DNA of 64,000 bases from Sialis fuliginosa. Its lineage: Eukaryota; Arthropoda; Insecta; Megaloptera; Sialidae. The notes beneath the pieces are model-generated. The model was not told the DNA's origin, ran no database searches, and saw only the letters and a program-made list of their open reading frames with translations. The DNA lies in assembly GCA_961205875.1 (NCBI GenBank), contig OY540809.1:46776608-46840607 (forward strand). The letters are read 5' to 3'. The position numbers and the translations under genes are program-made. Positions within the stretch are counted from its first letter, which is position 1. Each line of letters starts with the position of its first letter. Positions 59,301-61,450 of the stretch are shown piece after piece.

Positions 59301-61329
59301 ATACTGTAAGATTATATGACACATAAAAAAAATACTTTGATTATTTGTATCCATACGAAATAAATGACTGAGAATTTTACTTAAAAGAAATAAGTTCGTG
59401 TTAATTAATATACCTTCTTATACGTGTCCTTAGATCTTAAGCCAGTTATATTACTGTTAGACGTACTTGCGACTAAAATTTGGGAACAAATCGCCATATT
59501 TTCTAAACAATTGAATGTATGAAAAAAATTTTTTTACAAAAGTTTCTTACTTTTTTGTGATTTTTAAAATTATCTACTTTTGGATATACCGTTCCATTTA
59601 ATTTTGCTGAGAAACGGGCATGTACCCCTAAAACTCCACCTTCGGGGGTAGTTTGAAAATATTTTCCTGAAATTCTTTAGGGTCGATATATATAGTACAT
59701 TTTTTATCATAAAACTCTATCTTCAATAGTTTGGGTATAAGAAATTAAAAACTAAATGATGCAAAAACCGCGAACAGAAGCTAAGTCCTACACTGAATGT
59801 ACAAAGTCCAAGAATCCATGAGATATTATATAGATAATATATTCATATGCACACGTTTATAATTATTTACAATACATAATATAATCTAGTTTAACTTGTT
59901 TAAAGCCACTGGTTTATGTTATCAGCACCTCGAGTGAGTGGATACAACGTTAGTTAGTATTTTATTAAAGCTTGACATAGCATTCTGGATCTTCCAAACA
60001 TGTTTACCATTTGAATGGAATACGAAATTCATTTCTATTCCCAAATCCCGTTGTGAAATTATAAATATTATTTAAGGATGTATGGCACGTACAGTCTGAG
60101 TCAAAAATAATGTAAATCTAGATGCAATCAACGATCTAAATCAAATTACCAATTATTCACTTTAAATGCTTATAAGAAAGTCAAATTGGTTTAAATACTA
60201 CATAAACTATAAAAATAGTTTTGTTTAAAACCTTATTTCCCATTATTGATTGTTATTTTAGAATTTTAGCCAAACAATTAATATTTGTGTTGATAATACG
60301 AAAAATTTTTATTCTGAATTCATCTGTCAGATATAAAAAACGAAAGAAGTATCTTATTGTTATATTTTTAAATAACACTATTTAGAAACTTATGTGGAAC
60401 ATACAAATGTAATGAAAATAATAATAGTAGTACTTCATATGCTTACATATACGAAAAAAATATGTAATAAAAACAAATAATTACATTTCAGTACGCCATT
60501 TTTTTTCAATATTTTTGAGCAATAATTATTTTTTTTCTCACAATTTAGTTCTGTATGTGTATAATGTTTTGTATGAAACTTGTTGCTAAATATGTAAGTG
60601 ACATGTTGTGAAAATTTGAGATTTTTGTCGATGCTTGAACCATGTGTTTTATTGGACTTTGTAAATACACCATTCTGCCATAAGAGCCCATGTTAATTTA
60701 TAAAAAATAATAACTTTGAAACTATGTTGTAAAAACTTTTGTGTGGGTATTTAAGATTTATAAAGGAGTAACTTCTCCAAATTTCAATTATTTCTCGTTG
60801 AAATTAGATACCTGCCATACATCCTAAACTGAACTAATATAAAAATACGATACATTTAAGTTATAGGTAAGGTAGTGGCACCAGTTATGGCCGCTTTAAG
60901 AGTAAGGTATACTGTTTCTCTGATTGACAGGCTTATTTTTTGTAAATCTCATCAAATCATGTTACTAATAAAACAAGTAGGGGGAAGTTGGGAAGGATTC
61001 ATACAGATGGATTAATAAGTGTACTATTAAAATATGTGTAACACAACATATCAACAGTTGCAATCTTTAAATTGTCATTTTGACTGTTGTTCCAGATCCG
61101 ACTTGACGGTCGCCAAACGCATGGCTCTGCTGGTGTTCACGGACTTTGCATGCTGGGCGCCGATAGCTTTCTTCGGTCTGACCGCGCTGTGCGGCTATCC
61201 CCTCATCAACGTCACACAGACAAAGATACTGCTCGTGTTTTTCTACCCACTGAACTCTTGCGCCAATCCGTACCTGTACGCTCTACTAACGCAGCAATAC
61301 CGCAGGGACCTGTTCATACTTCTTGGAAG
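6893..61329 (+). CDS. Lgr1: LGR1-type glycoprotein hormone receptor (LRR-containing GPCR, type A), 14 exons, both ends missing
   Basis: The fourteen exons below splice in one frame into about 632 residues (numbered here from the first full codon). Residues 1-210 are leucine-rich repeats, 211-342 a cysteine-rich hinge and 343-616 seven transmembrane helices. Diagnostic features are CCAF at 223-226, FNPCED just before TM1, D388 in TM2, C422 and C497 for the extracellular disulfide, ERW 446-448 replacing DRY, W474 in TM4, FTDF 568-571, CWAP 573-576 and NPYLY 611-615. The eight-exon LRR domain and the YPYHCCAF hinge point to type A rather than the long-LRR bursicon receptor (type B) or relaxin receptors (type C, with LDLa). 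Known insect LGR1 binds the GPA2/GPB5 heterodimer and raises cAMP; ligand and coupling here are inferred from the family. The signal peptide/LRRNT exon and the C-tail exon are not in view. Introns range from 200 bp to 18.2 kb. Confidence 0.95.
7456..7545. mobile_element. hAT-like terminal fragment
   Basis: It begins CAGTGCTTCTTAAAGTAGTG, the CAGTGnTTCTnAAA form typical of hAT ends, and continues with a GC-rich block rich in GGCCCCC. No partner end was located. Confidence 0.45.
7741..8340. mobile_element. Palindromic element, family G copy 1
   Basis: Inverted arms meet near 8145; each holds the tract ATCAGCGTGTCAAAATCTAT. The 62-residue frame on both strands (8044-8232 +, 8067-8255 -) is this palindrome read twice. 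The right arm is truncated compared with the copy at 38270-39025. Confidence 0.8.
8341..9520. other. AT-rich intron sequence, nothing recognised
   Basis: Low-complexity AT-rich intron. No repeat shared with the rest of the window, exon or open frame of note. Confidence 0.5.
9528..10128. mobile_element. Possible element rich in ACTGATTTTACTGA repeats, with a retro/Helitron-like tail
   Basis: Both ends (9540-9605 and 10010-10070) carry iterated ACTGATTTTACTGA motifs. The termini GAGGTCGAAAC and the reverse of GTTATGACCCCTTT are loosely similar. It is followed by GCGAAGCCGCGGGCATAGCT then AGT (10104-10126), a tail seen widely at ends of insect interspersed elements. Class unknown. Confidence 0.35.
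10233..10307 (+). CDS. Lgr1: LGR1 exon: leucine-rich repeat (FSHR exon 3 equivalent)
   Basis: A 75-bp exon with acceptor tgttacag and donor gtaagt, phase 2/2. It reads [20 protein letters not shown] then ELQT, a canonical repeat with an asparagine ladder position and hydrophobic i/i+2 spacing. Confidence 0.92.
10490..10605. repeat. Dispersed repeat family M copy 1
   Basis: About 110 bp nearly identical to 42275-42385 (TAGCCATTATTGCGAGTA through AATACAAGGAATGCAAGCTT). Confidence 0.7.
10683..11442. mobile_element. Palindromic element with family L core
   Basis: The outer arms 10683-10875 and 11250-11440 are inverted copies (both hold GAGGTCTCGCGCAAA or CGCGCAAAGAGC variants and the TAAGTTCCCGAGGTC block). 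The interior 10890-11250 is family L. It is preceded by TGTCATTTTGACATTTGC, also found beside the 2955 palindrome. Confidence 0.75.
11443..12537. other. Intron sequence with homopolymer runs and a short repeat
   Basis: A 14-base G run lies at about 11910 and a C run at about 12311. Bases 12003-12170 share TTAGGTTTCCGTAGAAAACT and flanking sequence with 38093-38170. Otherwise AT-rich with no gene. Confidence 0.5.
12538..12615 (+). CDS. Lgr1: LGR1 exon: leucine-rich repeat (FSHR exon 4 equivalent)
   Basis: A 78-bp exon with acceptor tgtttcag and donor gtaagt, phase 2/2. It encodes [20 protein letters not shown] then PKLKI. The INPGVF segment is the type A receptor's fourth-exon pattern. Confidence 0.92.
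12816..12890 (+). CDS. Lgr1: LGR1 exon: leucine-rich repeat (FSHR exon 5 equivalent)
   Basis: A 75-bp exon with acceptor ttattccag and donor gtaagt, phase 2/2. It encodes [20 protein letters not shown] then VLHM. The intron before it is only 200 bp, the shortest in the gene. The GLKIIP motif marks the less regular repeat seen at this place in glycoprotein hormone receptors. Confidence 0.9.
13008..13410. mobile_element. hAT-like fragment, CAGGGCCGTAACTA end
   Basis: It starts CAGGGCCGTAACTAGAGG, the same terminus as the complete element at 24782. The interior has inverted GGGGCCCCGGGGC-type blocks (13029 and 13379). The right terminus is not seen. Confidence 0.5.
13411..14224. other. AT-rich intron sequence, nothing recognised
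   Basis: Short open frames only; no shared repeat or exon signal. Confidence 0.4.
14225..14688 (-). mobile_element. Family A element, 5' part, reversed
   Basis: Reverse-strand match to 35974-36400: ACAACAAACGTTGTAGACCC, the GTGACAAGGATTCAGGGGAC block, a GGACGGACGGACAGACAG microsatellite, and ending TTGATATTGCGAGG. Confidence 0.8.
14690..15040. repeat. Family O repeat copy 1
   Basis: It shares CTCAGTATTACGTATAAGAA with the element at 39357-39751, and the internal motif AAACGGATGTTTGCTCTTG is a reverse match to ACAAGAGTAAACATCCGTTT there. Confidence 0.55.
15041..16329. other. Intron sequence, mostly unrecognised
   Basis: Bases 15566-15612 (GCACCAGTTATGGCCGCT) match 60873-60906, so a short dispersed repeat is present. 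Bases 15735-15900 are less AT-rich but contain no conserved coding signal. Confidence 0.4.
16330..16704. mobile_element. Non-autonomous hAT element with perfect 8-bp target duplication
   Basis: Termini are CAGGGTTTCGAACCG and CGGTTCGAAGCCCTG. The flanking 8 bases are CTAATAAA on both sides (16322-16329 and 16705-16712). The 375-bp body consists of iterated TTCGGTTCCGGTTTTCG-like motifs and no transposase. Confidence 0.93.
17033..18864. mobile_element. 1832-bp palindromic element with TA target site (family H)
   Basis: Inverted arms are about 17033-17548 and 18330-18864, starting GTACGTCTGGT, with TA on both sides (17031-17032 and 18865-18866). Arms share GCACTTTTTGATTGGGGTAT and TGGATCATTCCATGTCAAGT. 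The ~780-bp loop includes an ACAGACAGACAG run and stretches resembling family O. No transposase frame survives, so it is probably a mobilised Tc1/mariner-type foldback element. Confidence 0.85.
19256..19321 (+). CDS. Lgr1: LGR1 exon: leucine-rich repeat (FSHR exon 6 equivalent)
   Basis: A 66-bp exon with acceptor cctttcag and donor gtaagt, phase 2/2. It encodes [20 protein letters not shown] then E. This is the shortest LRR exon, three codons below the 75-bp standard. Confidence 0.9.
19376..19430. promoter_or_regulatory. Two direct G-run repeats inside a 378-bp intron
   Basis: GGGAGGGGGGGGTCT occurs twice 41 bp apart. G-runs in short introns are known binding sites for hnRNP H/F-type splicing factors; a role here is inference. 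Confidence 0.25.
19700..19768 (+). CDS. Lgr1: LGR1 exon: leucine-rich repeat (FSHR exon 7 equivalent)
   Basis: A 69-bp exon with acceptor ttttccag and donor gtaagt, phase 2/2. It encodes [20 protein letters not shown] then AK; the [11 protein letters not shown] end is typical for this exon of the family. The preceding intron (378 bp) contains two direct G-run repeats. Confidence 0.92.
19818..20420. mobile_element. Palindromic TA-flanked element, family F copy 1
   Basis: Termini are GGGTGTTTTTTT and AAAAACACCC, with TA on both sides. The 603-bp body is an inverted repeat. Arms include GGATCAAAAGTTAATTGTCC and ATATCTCGTTGAAAAA. Three more copies lie at 31630, 40969 and 49267. Confidence 0.9.
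20503..20816. repeat. Two-copy tandem duplication, 155-bp period
   Basis: TACAGAGTGTATATCATCAC recurs at 20506 and 20661, and the following ~150 bp are nearly identical up to AATAGAAACAGTTT. The preceding ACTACTGGACCGATTTAGG resembles the start of Helitron-like elements. Confidence 0.8.
21105..21178 (-). repeat. Family A/B terminal fragment, reversed
   Basis: CATCTGCCAAGTAAATGCAC and the following bases match the 3' end of family A/B in reverse. Confidence 0.6.
21567..21740. repeat. Satellite-like family J, unit 1
   Basis: About 170 bp from TAAGACTATCTAATGCCCT to CTTGGCGTGATCCTACAGAC and on to a TTAAATATAGCTTA tail. It is repeated at 22300-22485 and twice around 63660-63880. Confidence 0.7.
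21830..22303. mobile_element. TTAA-bounded MITE
   Basis: It is bounded by TTAAGGGGGTATTCTGGTCT and its inverse AGACCAGAATACCCCCTTAA. The outer TTAA fits a 4-bp duplication as made by piggyBac or Sola3 elements. It sits at a TTAAGACTATC site of satellite-like family J. The interior is AT-rich. Confidence 0.8.
22300..22485. repeat. Satellite-like family J, unit 2
   Basis: It repeats unit 1 (ACCGTCGAGACCGCCTTC, CTTGGCGCGATCCTACAGAC). Confidence 0.7.
22486..23113. other. AT-rich intron sequence, nothing recognised
   Basis: No shared repeat, exon or long frame seen. Confidence 0.4.
23114..24567. mobile_element. 1454-bp terminal-inverted-repeat element
   Basis: It starts AATACGCTAGGAAACCATC and ends with the exact inverse GATGGTTTCCTAGCGTATT. 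Just inside are GC-rich blocks (CGTCGCCACCTAG; CGCCACTGGGCGGCG). It carries GCACTTTTTGATTGGG, shared with family H. No transposase is seen and no clean target duplication was found. Confidence 0.8.
24782..26151. mobile_element. hAT-like element with near-perfect 8-bp duplication and nested insertions
   Basis: Termini are CAGGGCCGTAA and TTACGGCCCTG. The flanks TGTATAAT and TGTACAAT match at 7 of 8 bases. Inside is a second inverted pair, GGTCTCACCGCT (about 24953) and AGCGGTGAGATC (26113), and within that a TTAAGG element. Confidence 0.85.
25372..25983. mobile_element. Nested palindromic TTAAGG element
   Basis: Ends are TTAAGGTAGTTCTCGTGC and GCACAAGAACTACCTTAA. Inner arms (about 25567-25660 and 25690-25815) are inverted copies around a centre near 25680 holding ATTTCAAAAACAAAA motifs. 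Confidence 0.75.
26674..29739 (-). mobile_element. Family D element copy 1, interrupted by a palindromic element
   Basis: It is a reverse-orientation copy of the ~770-bp family bounded by TTAAGGATGTATGGCACGTA and its inverse. It matches 43501-44268 along its length, but 2316 bp of another element lie inside, 28 bp from its left end, where TA has been duplicated. Confidence 0.88.
26702..29017. mobile_element. 2316-bp near-perfect palindrome (mariner-type foldback, family C)
   Basis: Ends are CACTCACGGAAAAAATTAAA and its inverse, TA on both sides. Arms of about 1.1 kb pair almost throughout to a loop of about 120 bp near 27800-27925. Three uninterrupted family D copies in this window show the empty site with a single TA. 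No transposase frame is present. The CACTCACGGAAAAAATTAAA type of end is seen in insect mariner-like elements, from general knowledge. Confidence 0.92.
29740..30120. repeat. Family N repeat copy 1, joined to family D
   Basis: It matches 43105-43500 in reverse, including the ACAGACAGACAGAGAGATGT microsatellite and the GACTCTTATTGTTTAAAACA block, and it meets family D at the same junction as there. Confidence 0.8.
30545..30788 (+). mobile_element. Family D end plus mariner-like end fragments
   Basis: It starts TTAAGGATGTATGGCATGTA, then diverges. It contains CTGCTCATTTTCAAATCAGG (similar to family C subterminal sequence) and CACTCGGCGTCAAAAAAATC at 30711, another mariner-type terminus. Confidence 0.5.
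30789..31566 (+). mobile_element. Family D element copy 2, uninterrupted
   Basis: TTAAGGATGTATGGCACGTA to TGCCATACATCCTTAA, about 778 bp. It provides one of the empty sites for family C. Confidence 0.85.
31630..32236. mobile_element. Palindromic TA-flanked element, family F copy 2
   Basis: TA-GGGTGTTTTTTTT ... ATCACCC-TA, 607 bp; inverted arms as in copy 1. Confidence 0.9.
32243..32690. mobile_element. Family L fragment starting ACAGGGTGTCCCA
   Basis: It begins ACAGGGTGTCCCAAGACTGT, then AACAAATGGAAGAAAACTTT as in the elements at 4548 and 10890. No inverted partner is present in this copy. Confidence 0.6.
32691..33460. other. AT-rich intron sequence, nothing recognised
   Basis: No shared repeat or coding signal. 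Confidence 0.4.
33463..33953. mobile_element. 491-bp TA-flanked MITE with TGGGGTAAG termini
   Basis: Terminal repeats AGGTGCAGTGGGGTAAGTGC are perfect inverses over 23 bp; the TA flanks extend this to 25. An internal inverted motif GTGCACTTGC...GCAAGTGCA is also present. No transposase. Confidence 0.9.
34746..35466. mobile_element. TTAA-bounded element, TTAAGGGGGCAG ends
   Basis: TTAAGGGGGCAGTTGGGACT and CTGGGTCTGCCCCCTTAA share a 12-bp inverted terminus. The interior shares GGTTTCGAGAAA and ACGCGTTTAAAGTTTT with the element at 46371, so the two are related. Confidence 0.8.
35974..36713 (+). mobile_element. Family A/B element, fullest copy (~740 bp)
   Basis: It runs from GCAATATCGAAGATACGAGA through the TCTGTCTGTCTGTCCG microsatellite, CCCCTGAATCCTTGTCACAC, ATGGGTCTACAACGTTTG and AAATGTCATTTTGACGTTTG to CTTGGCAGATGTTT. 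At least seven other full or partial copies are in the window. No terminal inverted repeat, poly-A tail or coding frame identifies the class. Confidence 0.8.
37157..37684. mobile_element. 528-bp TA-flanked MITE, GGGTCAACTGGGGTAAA ends
   Basis: Left GGGTCAACTGGGGTAAAAGT and right (reversed) GAGTCAAGCGGGGTAAATTT are imperfect inverses, with TA on both sides. It is related in terminal motif (GGGGTAA) to the element at 33463. Confidence 0.75.
37690..37825 (+). repeat. Family P repeat copy 2
   Basis: It matches 59147-59285 (ATCGATTTCCAGTATCAA) and the reverse of 2055-2170. It ends about 95 bp before an exon. Confidence 0.65.
37920..37994 (+). CDS. Lgr1: LGR1 exon: leucine-rich repeat (FSHR exon 8 equivalent)
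   Basis: A 75-bp exon with acceptor gtttacag and donor gtaagt, phase 2/2. It encodes [20 protein letters not shown] then SLRQ. It follows an 18,151-bp intron (19769-37919), the longest in the gene and the one with the most nested elements. Confidence 0.92.
38093..39025. mobile_element. Palindromic element, family G copy 2, with flanking repeat
   Basis: Inverted arms about 38275-38632 and 38634-39025 both carry GAAATTTCCTGCAGTGAA (or its inverse), ACCGCAGGTCTGTATCTCAA and ATCAGCGTGTCAAAATCTAT. Bases 38093-38170 match the repeat at 12003. The 62-residue frames on both strands arise from the palindrome. Confidence 0.82.
39150..39267 (+). CDS. Lgr1: LGR1 exon: last leucine-rich repeat (first part of FSHR exon 9)
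   Basis: A 118-bp exon with acceptor atttccag and donor gtaagt. It enters in phase 2 and leaves in phase 0. It encodes the final repeat ([20 protein letters not shown]) and the capping strand [13 protein letters not shown] that leads to the hinge. The phase change marks the end of the LRR exon series. Confidence 0.92.
39357..39751. mobile_element. Family O element copy 2
   Basis: Ends ACCATGGGACTTTCTTATAC and the inverse form GTATAAGAAAATCCCGTGGT bracket ~395 bp. It lies 90 bp after the donor of the last LRR exon. Confidence 0.6.
40140..40612 (-). mobile_element. Family A/B element, reversed, partial
   Basis: Reverse match: GAAATTTTTCTTAAAACGCA, AAACGTCAAAATGACATTTA, ACAACAAACGTTGTAGACCC and a GGACAGACAGACAGACAC run. 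The 3' terminus is cut. Confidence 0.8.
40700..40942 (+). CDS. Hypothetical 80-residue open frame with signal-peptide-like start
   Basis: The frame starts [19 protein letters not shown], which resembles a short signal peptide, followed by a Lys/Asn/Tyr/Ser-rich tail. The 3' part (CGCAAGCTTTCGATTCACAG) resembles sequence seen in interspersed repeats, and it lies inside a receptor intron between two transposons. No family is recognised; chance is the leading explanation. Confidence 0.12.
   Translation: MYSIKIVLLLVCLCRETHCRSQYVNTSLNKTNTVYSKQTNYVYSKYNKNKLVCLNVKIYSRKGNRKLSIHRIIVRLLIKI
40969..41584. mobile_element. Palindromic TA-flanked element, family F copy 3
   Basis: TA-GGGTGTTTTTTT ... ATAACACCC-TA, 616 bp, inverted arms as in the other copies. 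The 60-residue reverse frame at 41350-41532 is part of this repeat. Confidence 0.9.
41640..41918. mobile_element. hAT-derived fragment ending next to hinge exon
   Basis: The right end, read in reverse, is CAGAGGTTCTCAAAGTGTGA, a classic hAT terminus. The interior has GACCTGCGGCCC and a GGCAAGGAGGTaCA-like block also present, inverted, at 44490-44640. The acceptor of the hinge exon lies about 32 bp further on. Confidence 0.6.
41951..42185 (+). CDS. Lgr1: LGR1 exon: N-terminal half of hinge with YPYHCCAF
   Basis: A 235-bp exon with acceptor cattttccag and donor gtatgt, phase 0 in and phase 1 out. It encodes [20 protein letters not shown] and about 60 further hinge residues. The adjacent cysteines (223, 224) belong to the conserved hinge disulfides, and C251 is a third. 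N-glycosylation sequons are NHT (253) and NSS (277). The acceptor lies only about 32 bp from the end of hAT-like sequence. An internal CCG-gtaaga at about 42019 could act as a cryptic donor, but the frame stays open and conserved past it. Confidence 0.93.
42275..42390. repeat. Dispersed repeat family M copy 2
   Basis: Near-identical to 10490-10605. Confidence 0.7.
42391..43104. other. Intron sequence, nothing recognised
   Basis: No shared repeat found and only short frames. Confidence 0.35.
43105..43500. repeat. Family N repeat copy 2, joined to family D
   Basis: Inverse of 29740-30120. It ends AAAACCTGAACACT directly before the family D terminus. Confidence 0.8.
43501..44268 (+). mobile_element. 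Family D element copy 3, uninterrupted
   Basis: TTAAGGATGTATGGCACGTA to TGCCATACATCCTTAA, 768 bp. Confidence 0.88.
44490..44900. mobile_element. hAT-like fragments
   Basis: TGGGCGCCGGGAGGGAGG with a partner CCGGCGCCCATG at 44810; GGGCCGCAGGTCAGAATAC matching 41664 in reverse; and CAGAGGTTGCCAAACTG at 44886, a hAT-type start. They are broken and overlapping; boundaries are not resolved. Confidence 0.4.
45010..45575 (+). mobile_element. Family A/B element, 5'-truncated
   Basis: It runs from the TCTGTCTGTCTGTCTGTCGA microsatellite through GACACATGTTACGTGAAAAT to ACTTGGCAGTTGTTTT. It is diverged, with several internal deletions. Confidence 0.75.
45740..46114 (+). promoter_or_regulatory. Possible internal promoter and alternative first exon of the receptor
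   Basis: This stretch shows none of the window's repeats. It has TATAAAAA at 45870, a repeated AACGTGTTAnGnCACAC motif (45776 and 45799) and a purine-rich, less AT-rich leader at 46015-46060. From the ATG at 46063 the frame [17 protein letters not shown] runs without a stop straight into exon 10 in the correct frame. The hydrophobic stretch resembles a signal peptide. A transcript from here would encode the second half of the hinge plus the 7TM domain. Speculative. Confidence 0.25.
46115..46355 (+). CDS. Lgr1: LGR1 exon: C-terminal half of hinge and TM1
   Basis: A 241-bp exon with acceptor atttcag and donor gtaaga, phase 1 in and phase 2 out. The hinge part has a sequon (NLS 316), C314, [10 protein letters not shown] (the DYD resembles the sulfated-tyrosine motif of vertebrate receptors) and [13 protein letters not shown]1 runs from about residue 343 ([18 protein letters not shown]) to 367. 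The frame stays open upstream of the acceptor back to an ATG at 46063, giving a hydrophobic leader-like stretch (see findings). A TTAA-bounded element begins 15 bp after the donor. Confidence 0.95.
46371..47102. mobile_element. TTAA-bounded element, TTAAGGGGAG ends
   Basis: Ends are TTAAGGGGAGATTCTCATC and GATGAGAACCTCCCCTTAA, 732 bp. Internal similarity to the 34746 element includes GGTTTCGAGAAA and ACGCGTTTAAAGTTTT. It begins 15 bp after the donor of the TM1 exon. Confidence 0.85.
47225..47590 (+). mobile_element. Family A/B element, 3'-truncated
   Basis: GAAGATACGAGAAGCTTTGT through CTGTCCGTCCGTCTGTCCCC to ACATGTTACGTGAAAATTTT. Confidence 0.82.
47600..49264. other. Intron sequence with a GC-rich hAT-like scrap and a C/G-rich island
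   Basis: Bases 47608-47665 (GAGAGCCCCATGGTTCCCCC, ending GAGGACCTCTG) resemble a hAT end. Bases 48215-48292 are a C/G-rich island with long C runs. The rest is AT-rich with short frames only. Confidence 0.4.
49267..49870. mobile_element. Palindromic TA-flanked element, family F copy 4
   Basis: TA-GGGTGTTTTTAAAA ... AAAAATACCC, with the right TA mutated. It ends 83 bp before the TM2 exon. Confidence 0.88.
49954..50102 (+). CDS. Lgr1: LGR1 exon: ICL1, TM2 and ECL1
   Basis: A 149-bp exon with acceptor tttatacag and donor gtaagt, phase 2 in and phase 1 out. It encodes [19 protein letters not shown] (D388 is the TM2 sodium-site aspartate) and the ECL1 segment [17 protein letters not shown]. The [14 protein letters not shown] part is characteristic of type A LGRs. 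Confidence 0.96.
50290..50525. repeat. Family I repeat copy 1
   Basis: It matches 54917-55137 (ACTATTTTATGATGATCT, AATTTGACGCCAAAACGCTC, TTGTGACGTCACGCCTATGT). It contains a TGACGTCA octamer. Confidence 0.75.
50969..51370. mobile_element. 402-bp palindromic element with GC-rich centre
   Basis: AGATCCGACATAGGAACGAC is inverted at the right end (GTAGTTCTTATGTCGGATCT). The arms continue through CACCCATCTGTTTAATGGAT. The central 51115-51230 is GC-rich (CCGCGCGCAG) and unlike the surroundings. Confidence 0.82.
51495..51723 (+). CDS. Lgr1: LGR1 exon: TM3, ICL2, TM4
   Basis: A 229-bp exon with acceptor atgacag and the weaker donor gttggt, phase 1 in and phase 2 out. It carries C422 at the top of TM3, the ERW (446-448) that replaces DRY in this family, the ICL2 segment [14 protein letters not shown] and TM4 with W474. 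A TA-flanked element starts about 33 bp after the donor. Confidence 0.96.
51757..52501. mobile_element. 745-bp TA-flanked element with 16-bp inverted ends
   Basis: GACATAGAGAATGGAC at the left and GTCCATTCTCTATGTC at the right, TA on both sides. Subterminal ATCTCnCTC-like motifs are also inverted. The body is AT-rich and non-coding. It starts about 33 bp after an exon donor. Confidence 0.85.
52605..52798 (-). repeat. Family A/B 3' part, reversed
   Basis: CATCTGCCAAGTAAATGCAC ... GAATTGGTTAACCATTTAAT ... TTTTTCTTAAAACGCACCT. Confidence 0.8.
52799..53221. other. Intron sequence, nothing firm; hAT-like start at 53109
   Basis: CAGAGGTTCCCATAATGTGC at 53109 resembles a hAT terminus, but no partner end is seen. 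Confidence 0.35.
53222..53857 (+). mobile_element. Family A/B element with internal deletion
   Basis: GCAATATCGAAGATACGAGA to ACTTGGCAGATGTTTTTTT. It lacks the segment between GCATAACTC and ACATCCCAAAA, about 110 bp present in other copies. Confidence 0.85.
54037..54491 (+). mobile_element. pogo/Tigger-type element remnant
   Basis: Termini CAGTGTAACCTCAATATAAC and the inverse of TATATCGAGGTTGCACTG are the typical Tigger/pogo ends. TA precedes the left end; the right TA is mutated. Many CTnTATAACGAA motifs lie subterminally. It encloses the start of a transposase (next entry) with the rest deleted. Confidence 0.85.
54267..54380 (+). pseudogene. Truncated Tigger/pogo transposase, N-terminal CENP-B-type HTH
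   Basis: A 37-codon frame, [20 protein letters not shown] continuing [17 protein letters not shown] then stop. The [22 protein letters not shown] part fits the first helix-turn-helix of the CENP-B/Pogo DNA-binding domain. The second HTH and the DDE domain are absent. Confidence 0.75.
54681..54857 (+). CDS. Lgr1: LGR1 exon: ECL2, TM5, first half of ICL3
   Basis: A 177-bp exon with acceptor ttatacag and donor gtaggt, phase 2 at both ends. It encodes ICLP (C497 pairs with C422), TM5 (about 508-533, [20 protein letters not shown]) and a glycine-rich ICL3 start ([17 protein letters not shown]). The ICL3 insert is longer and richer in Gly/Ala than in vertebrate relatives, from memory of the family. 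Confidence 0.94.
54917..55137. repeat. Family I repeat copy 2
   Basis: Close match to 50300-50525 with the same TGTGACGTCACGCC block. Confidence 0.75.
55188..55440. repeat. Homopolymer-rich C and G tracts
   Basis: A C run lies at about 55191-55207, then several G runs separated by T runs (55315-55425). Such tracts can slip and can form quadruplexes. No gene. Confidence 0.7.
55653..56037. mobile_element. 385-bp palindromic TA-flanked MITE
   Basis: CAGTGTATTCCAAGTTGATT at the left, its inverse at the right, TA on both sides. Arms continue through AATTTAACATGGG, GTAGTAACCTTTGGT and GGTGCATTTTGAAATGCCGC. The loop is AT-rich. Confidence 0.92.
56109..57090. mobile_element. Possible element with weakly inverted ends
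   Basis: Left TTAAGGGTTATATGGACGG and right CATCCAATACATCCTTAA are loosely inverse and resemble family D ends. The body is AT-rich and contains no gene. Confidence 0.3.
57439..58523. mobile_element. 1085-bp TA-flanked element with CACTGCAAATGC ends and many GTGTGTT motifs
   Basis: CACTGCAAATGC and GCATTTGCAGTG are exact inverses, with TA on both sides. Both subterminal regions (57450-57605 and 58233-58500) are crowded with AAGTGTGTTA-type motifs in both orientations. The centre holds a decayed coding stretch on the reverse strand. Confidence 0.85.
57708..58043 (-). pseudogene. Decayed coding exon of unknown protein inside the CACTGCAAATGC element
   Basis: Reading right to left, a frame gives [36 protein letters not shown] and [13 protein letters not shown], then an in-frame stop, then [16 protein letters not shown] one-base shift at about 57836-57840 leads into [16 protein letters not shown] and ends [16 protein letters not shown] with a stop at 57708. 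A TAG just upstream, after AT-rich sequence, could be an old splice acceptor. Composition is unlike the AT-rich surroundings. I do not recognise the family. Confidence 0.45.
58524..59146. other. Intron sequence, little recognised
   Basis: CAGGGACGCCGACTACATGG at 58838 followed by a CAAGCCCCCCC run looks like a broken hAT-type end. Otherwise AT-rich. Confidence 0.35.
59147..59285 (+). repeat. Family P repeat copy 3
   Basis: Matches 37690-37825. Confidence 0.65.
59471..59757 (-). repeat. Family Q repeat, inverted partner of 63055-63335
   Basis: CGCCATATTTTCTAAACAAT, GATATACCGTTCCATTTAAT, GAAACGGGCATGTACCCCTA and GGTCGATATATATAGTACAT all recur inverted in the downstream copy. Confidence 0.85.
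60072..60826 (+). mobile_element. Family D element copy 4, uninterrupted
   Basis: TTAAGGATGTATGGCACGTA to CTGCCATACATCCTAA, 755 bp. The right TTAA has lost one base, and an internal ~20-bp deletion (a TTATAAATGACATAAATT segment) is seen against copy 3. Confidence 0.85.
61096..61329 (+). CDS. Lgr1: LGR1 exon: end of ICL3, TM6, ECL3, TM7, helix 8 start
   Basis: A 234-bp exon with acceptor gttccag and donor gtaaac, phase 2 at both ends. It encodes [27 protein letters not shown], a sequon NVT in ECL3, [20 protein letters not shown] and the helix-8-like [12 protein letters not shown]. It leaves in phase 2, so at least one more coding exon (the C-tail) lies beyond. None was recognised in 61330-64000. 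Confidence 0.95.
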
Positions 61330-61450
61330 GTAAACAAACACAGTTATTGTTGTATTAGTGTTTTGTTTTTTCTCTAGGGATACCAAGGAGTTTATTCTAT
61401 CATACCTTAAACTTGGTAAGTTCAACGCCGAAAAAATATCGGTATGGAGC

